From Burkholderiales bacterium (lineage in GTDB: Bacteria > Pseudomonadota > Gammaproteobacteria > Burkholderiales > Burkholderiaceae_C): a DNA stretch of 16,568 nt. The notes under the pieces were generated by a model, which saw nothing but the letters and a program-made list of their open reading frames with translations, was not told the DNA's origin and ran no database searches. The translations under genes and the position numbers were made by a program. Each line of letters opens with the position of its first letter. Positions within the stretch are counted from its first letter, which is position 1. Of this stretch, positions 14,499-16,568 are shown one piece after another. The stretch covers positions 1 to 16,568 of the forward strand of contig JAGWTL010000021.1 in the NCBI GenBank assembly GCA_028869035.1, read 5' to 3'.

Positions 14499-15272
14499 AT
14501 GAGATTGCATGACCATCCCGAACTGCTGGACCGCCTGGCGGCCAGCTACGCCCTGGGCACGCTGCGTGGCGGCGCTCGCCGCCGCTTCGAGACCCTGGCG
14601 CGGCAGCAGCCCGCCGTCCAGCTGGCCTGCCAGCATTGGCAGGGCCGTCTGGCCGGCCTGACCGAGTTGCAGCCGGCGATCGAACCGCCGCCCTATGTCT
14701 GGACCCGCATCCAGAACCTGTTGCAGGTCCGGGCGCAGGCATTGCCCGGCGCGACACCTTCGGCCGGCCCCGGCTGGTGGCAAAGCCTGCTGGTCTGGCG
14801 CGGCATTGCCGCAGCGGGCGTGGCCGCCACCATGACGGCCGTGGTGGTGGGCCTGCAGGTCAACGAGGTCCTGCGCGCGCAGTCTGGTGCGCAAATCGCC
14901 GAACTGCGCCAGCAGCTGCAGGCGGCCCCGCAGATCCAGTATGTGGCGGTCTTGGCCGACGACCGGTCGGCGGCCTCCATGCTGGTGACCTTCGATCCAA
15001 AGAGCAATACCCTGGTCCTGCAGCGTGTGGGCGGCTACCAGGAAGGCCGTGACAAATCCCTGCAGCTCTGGGCCCTGCCGCCGGCCGGTGCGCCGCGCTC
15101 GCTGGGGGTGCTGGGCCATGGCCCGCTGGTCAAGCTCACCGCCGGTGAGTCGGATGTGCGCGAAGTGCCCACGCTGGCCATCAGCCTGGAGCCGCTGGGC
15201 GGCGTGCCCGGCGCGGGCGGGCCCACCGGCCCCGTGCTGTTCAAGGGCAGCCTGATCCAGCGCATGCTGTAG
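14499..15272 (+). CDS. RskA-type anti-sigma factor
   Basis: Single-pass membrane anti-sigma factor of 257 residues. Seen: N-terminal cytoplasmic sigma-binding part (about 1-95, with YALGTLRGGARRRFE), one membrane helix at about 102-120 (GIAAAGVAATMTAVVVGLQV), and a periplasmic RskA domain with LQLWALPPAGAPRSLGVLG and a C-terminal LAISLEPLGGVPGAGGPTGP. No HxxxCxxC zinc motif, so it is not a zinc-binding anti-sigma factor of the ChrR/RsrA type. It follows the sigma gene by 9 bp and probably holds it at the membrane until a periplasmic signal triggers release; the signal is unknown. No strong ribosome site, so translation is likely coupled. Confidence 0.92.
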   Translation: MRLHDHPELLDRLAASYALGTLRGGARRRFETLARQQPAVQLACQHWQGRLAGLTELQPAIEPPPYVWTRIQNLLQVRAQALPGATPSAGPGWWQSLLVWRGIAAAGVAATMTAVVVGLQVNEVLRAQSGAQIAELRQQLQAAPQIQYVAVLADDRSAASMLVTFDPKSNTLVLQRVGGYQEGRDKSLQLWALPPAGAPRSLGVLGHGPLVKLTAGESDVREVPTLAISLEPLGGVPGAGGPTGPVLFKGSLIQRML

Positions 15273-15282
15273 GGATGTGCTG

Positions 15283-15381
15283 AACAAGCCCCTCCGTTCG
15301 GCCTGAGCCTGTCGAAGGCATCTGCAAGCTGTTGATTCGCAAGGGATGCGTTTCGACAAGCGCGACGCGAACGGACTTGTT
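15283..15381. repeat. REP/MITE-like palindromic repeat
   Basis: Imperfect palindrome of 99 bp that could fold almost end to end. Pairing blocks: AACAAG (15283-15288) with CTTGTT (15376-15381); TCCGTTCG (15293-15300) with CGAACGGA (15368-15375); TGTCGAA (15310-15316) with TTCGACA (15352-15358); CATC (15319-15322) with GATG (15345-15348). The left arm contains the motif CCTGAGCCTGTCGAAGG, which I recall as part of a dispersed repeat common in proteobacterial genomes. It starts 11 bp after the anti-sigma stop and may also end that transcript. Confidence 0.75.
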
Positions 15382-15398
15382 TAACGTTGCACCCAGGG

Positions 15399-15432
15399 AC
15401 CAGGTCCGGCACGTTTTCGTGCCAGGTCTGGT
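15399..15432 (+). other. Imperfect 15-bp stem-loop upstream of DUF3034 promoter
   Basis: GGCACG-tttt-CGTGCC at 15408-15423 extends outward through ACCAG (15399-15403) and CTGGT (15428-15432), with two G-U pairs and one mismatch. It ends 23 bp before promoter P3. No T run follows directly, so it is a weak terminator candidate or an operator-like site. Confidence 0.45.
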
Positions 15433-15455
15433 GACTGAAAATATTTCTGCGTTTT

Positions 15456-15484
15456 TGAATCCGATCGCTTCCGTGGTGCGTATC
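15456..15484 (+). promoter_or_regulatory. ECF-type promoter P3 for DUF3034 gene
   Basis: TGAATCC (15456-15462), 16-base spacer, CGTATC (15479-15484), 46 bp before the ATG at 15531. It shares -35, spacer length and CGTA core with P1 and P2, and like P1 has a T run before the -35. This places the DUF3034 gene in the sigma factor's regulon by inference. Confidence 0.78.
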
Positions 15485-15530
15485 CGGTAGACAGGCCAGC
15501 TGGCTTGTACATCTACTAGGAGCCAACCTG

Positions 15531-16463
15531 ATGAAGACTATCTTCCGATACGCCGCGCTATCCTGCCTGGCACTCGGCACCGTTCTGGCCCAGGCCGACA
15601 CCGGCAAACTCCTGCTCACGGGCGGTGTCAGCTCCGTCACCGGCTCAGCCGGTGGTGGCTTGACGCCCTGGGCCGTTATCGGCACCAACGCCACAGAAGG
15701 CGAGATCGGTGTCAGCAGCTACCTCACGCGCGCCAGCACTCAGGACTACAGCCTCAACAGCTACGGCGTGGCCATCGGCCTGAAAGACCGTGTCGAACTG
15801 TCCCTGGCCCGGCAGGATTTTGATGCCTCGCCCACCATCGCCCTCAACAGCGTGGCCGCCTTCGGCGTGACGCCGGGCCAGCACATCCAGATGGATGTGC
15901 TCGGCCTGAAGGTCAAGGTCGCAGGCGACGCCATCCTCGACAGCGACAGCTGGATGCCGCAGATCGCGGTGGGCCTGGAGCACAAGCAGGTCCGCCCCGG
16001 TTCCTTGCAGTCCGTCTTCGATTTCCTGGGCGTGCAAAACAGCGGAACCGATGTGTATGTCAATGCCACCAAGCTGGTGCTGGCCCAAAGCCTGCTGCTC
16101 AACGCCACCCTGCGCTCCACCAATGCCAACCAGAACGGCCTGCTCGGCTTTGGCGGCAAATCCCCCGGCAGCAGCGGCCGCAGCCTGCAAACGGAAATCT
16201 CGGCCGCCTACCTGCTGAAAAAGAATCTGGCGATCGGGGCCGAGTACCGCAAGAAACCCAACAACCTCGAAGCCCTGGGGGCGGCCTCGGGCCTGGGCGA
16301 TGGCCTGGCCGAGGACGACTGGAAGGATCTCTTCGTGGCCTGGGCGCCGAGCAAGCACTTGTCGCTGACCCTGGCCTACGTGGACCTGGGTCGCATCGTG
16401 CCCGGCATCACGCAAGGCCGCCGCCAGACCGGCTACTACCTGTCCGGTCAGGTCGCCTTCTGA
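15531..16463 (+). CDS. DUF3034 outer-membrane-type protein
   Basis: Secreted protein of 310 residues, likely an outer-membrane beta-barrel. Seen: Sec signal peptide (MKTIFRYAALSCLALGTVLAQA, cleavage after about 22); mature start DTGKLLLTGGVSSVTGSAGGGLTPWAVIG, which I recognise as the DUF3034 family hallmark; alternating hydrophobic strands through the body; and a C-terminal YLSGQVAF ending in Phe, as in barrel proteins inserted by Bam. TAGGAG lies eight bases before the ATG. Function is unknown. It is preceded by the ECF-type promoter P3 and followed after 38 bp by another secreted-protein gene, probably in one operon. Confidence 0.88.
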   Translation: MKTIFRYAALSCLALGTVLAQADTGKLLLTGGVSSVTGSAGGGLTPWAVIGTNATEGEIGVSSYLTRASTQDYSLNSYGVAIGLKDRVELSLARQDFDASPTIALNSVAAFGVTPGQHIQMDVLGLKVKVAGDAILDSDSWMPQIAVGLEHKQVRPGSLQSVFDFLGVQNSGTDVYVNATKLVLAQSLLLNATLRSTNANQNGLLGFGGKSPGSSGRSLQTEISAAYLLKKNLAIGAEYRKKPNNLEALGAASGLGDGLAEDDWKDLFVAWAPSKHLSLTLAYVDLGRIVPGITQGRRQTGYYLSGQVAF

Positions 16464-16501
16464 ACCACGGTGCGCACTGACTCAACCCACGGAGATCCTT
16501 C

Positions 16502-16568
16502 ATGAAAAAATTCCTCTACACCTGCTGCCTGTTCCTGGGCGGCCTGCTGGGTGCGCAAGCCCAGACCC
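16502..16568 (+). CDS. Partial gene for a secreted protein (cut by window end)
   Basis: Only 22 codons are visible: MKKFLYTCCLFLGGLLGAQAQT, a Sec signal peptide with likely cleavage after AQA. GGAG lies seven bases before the ATG, a good ribosome site. It is 38 bp after the DUF3034 gene on the same strand and so probably shares promoter P3. The mature part is outside the window, and no identity can be given. Confidence 0.75.
   Translation, partial: MKKFLYTCCLFLGGLLGAQAQT

Noticed and set aside
13995..15359. 454-codon minus-strand frame over the sigma and anti-sigma genes
   Set aside because: Antisense of two well-supported genes; Gln/His/Gly-rich, no domain, and it begins inside the palindromic repeat.

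Overview
The window looks like chromosomal DNA from a high-GC betaproteobacterium of the order Burkholderiales, most probably family Comamonadaceae. The reasons are the strong G/C bias at third codon positions, the crp-like/ftsK/lolA order, a zinc-independent (cysteine-free) L33, an AlgZ/AlgR-like two-component pair divergent from argH, and DUF3455, DUF3034 and DUF2325 proteins. The genus is not resolved. No rRNA, tRNA, CRISPR array, transposase or phage gene was seen.

Left part (1-5259). murB (+) converges on a two-gene minus-strand operon: a small unknown Cys-containing protein followed by a coiled-coil DUF2325 protein. The operon is preceded by a perfect 39-bp palindrome whose centre is a Fur-type 7-1-7 box lying between good -35 and -10 elements, so it should be iron-repressed. 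Next come rpmB-rpmG (L28-L33) with a clear intrinsic terminator, and trxB (thioredoxin reductase), all on the minus strand. A perfect 16-bp inverted repeat sits between trxB and the rpmB promoter. A Crp/Fnr-type regulator is divergent from trxB.

Middle part (5260-12459). ftsK (DNA translocase) and lolA (lipoprotein chaperone) form a tight plus-strand pair. They converge on a minus-strand operon: AlgZ/LytS-type histidine kinase, AlgR/LytTR-type response regulator, TerC-family membrane protein. argH (+) is divergent from the kinase. The argH/algZ/algR neighbourhood is as in Pseudomonas, but the gene following the regulator is terC rather than hemC.

Right part (12460-16568). This is the most interesting region. 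An ECF sigma factor and its RskA-type anti-sigma factor (+) are divergent from a Tat-exported ferritin-like protein and a DUF3455 lipoprotein (-). A DUF3034 outer-membrane-type protein and the first codons of another secreted protein follow downstream. Three copies of the same bipartite element, TGAATCC-N16-CGTA(T/C), lie 40-100 bp upstream of the ferritin-like gene, the sigma gene and the DUF3034 gene, each in the correct orientation. I infer one autoregulated envelope regulon: the sigma factor drives itself, its anti-sigma factor, an exported ferritin-like/lipoprotein pair and an outer-membrane protein. A REP/MITE-like palindromic repeat separates the anti-sigma gene from the DUF3034 gene.
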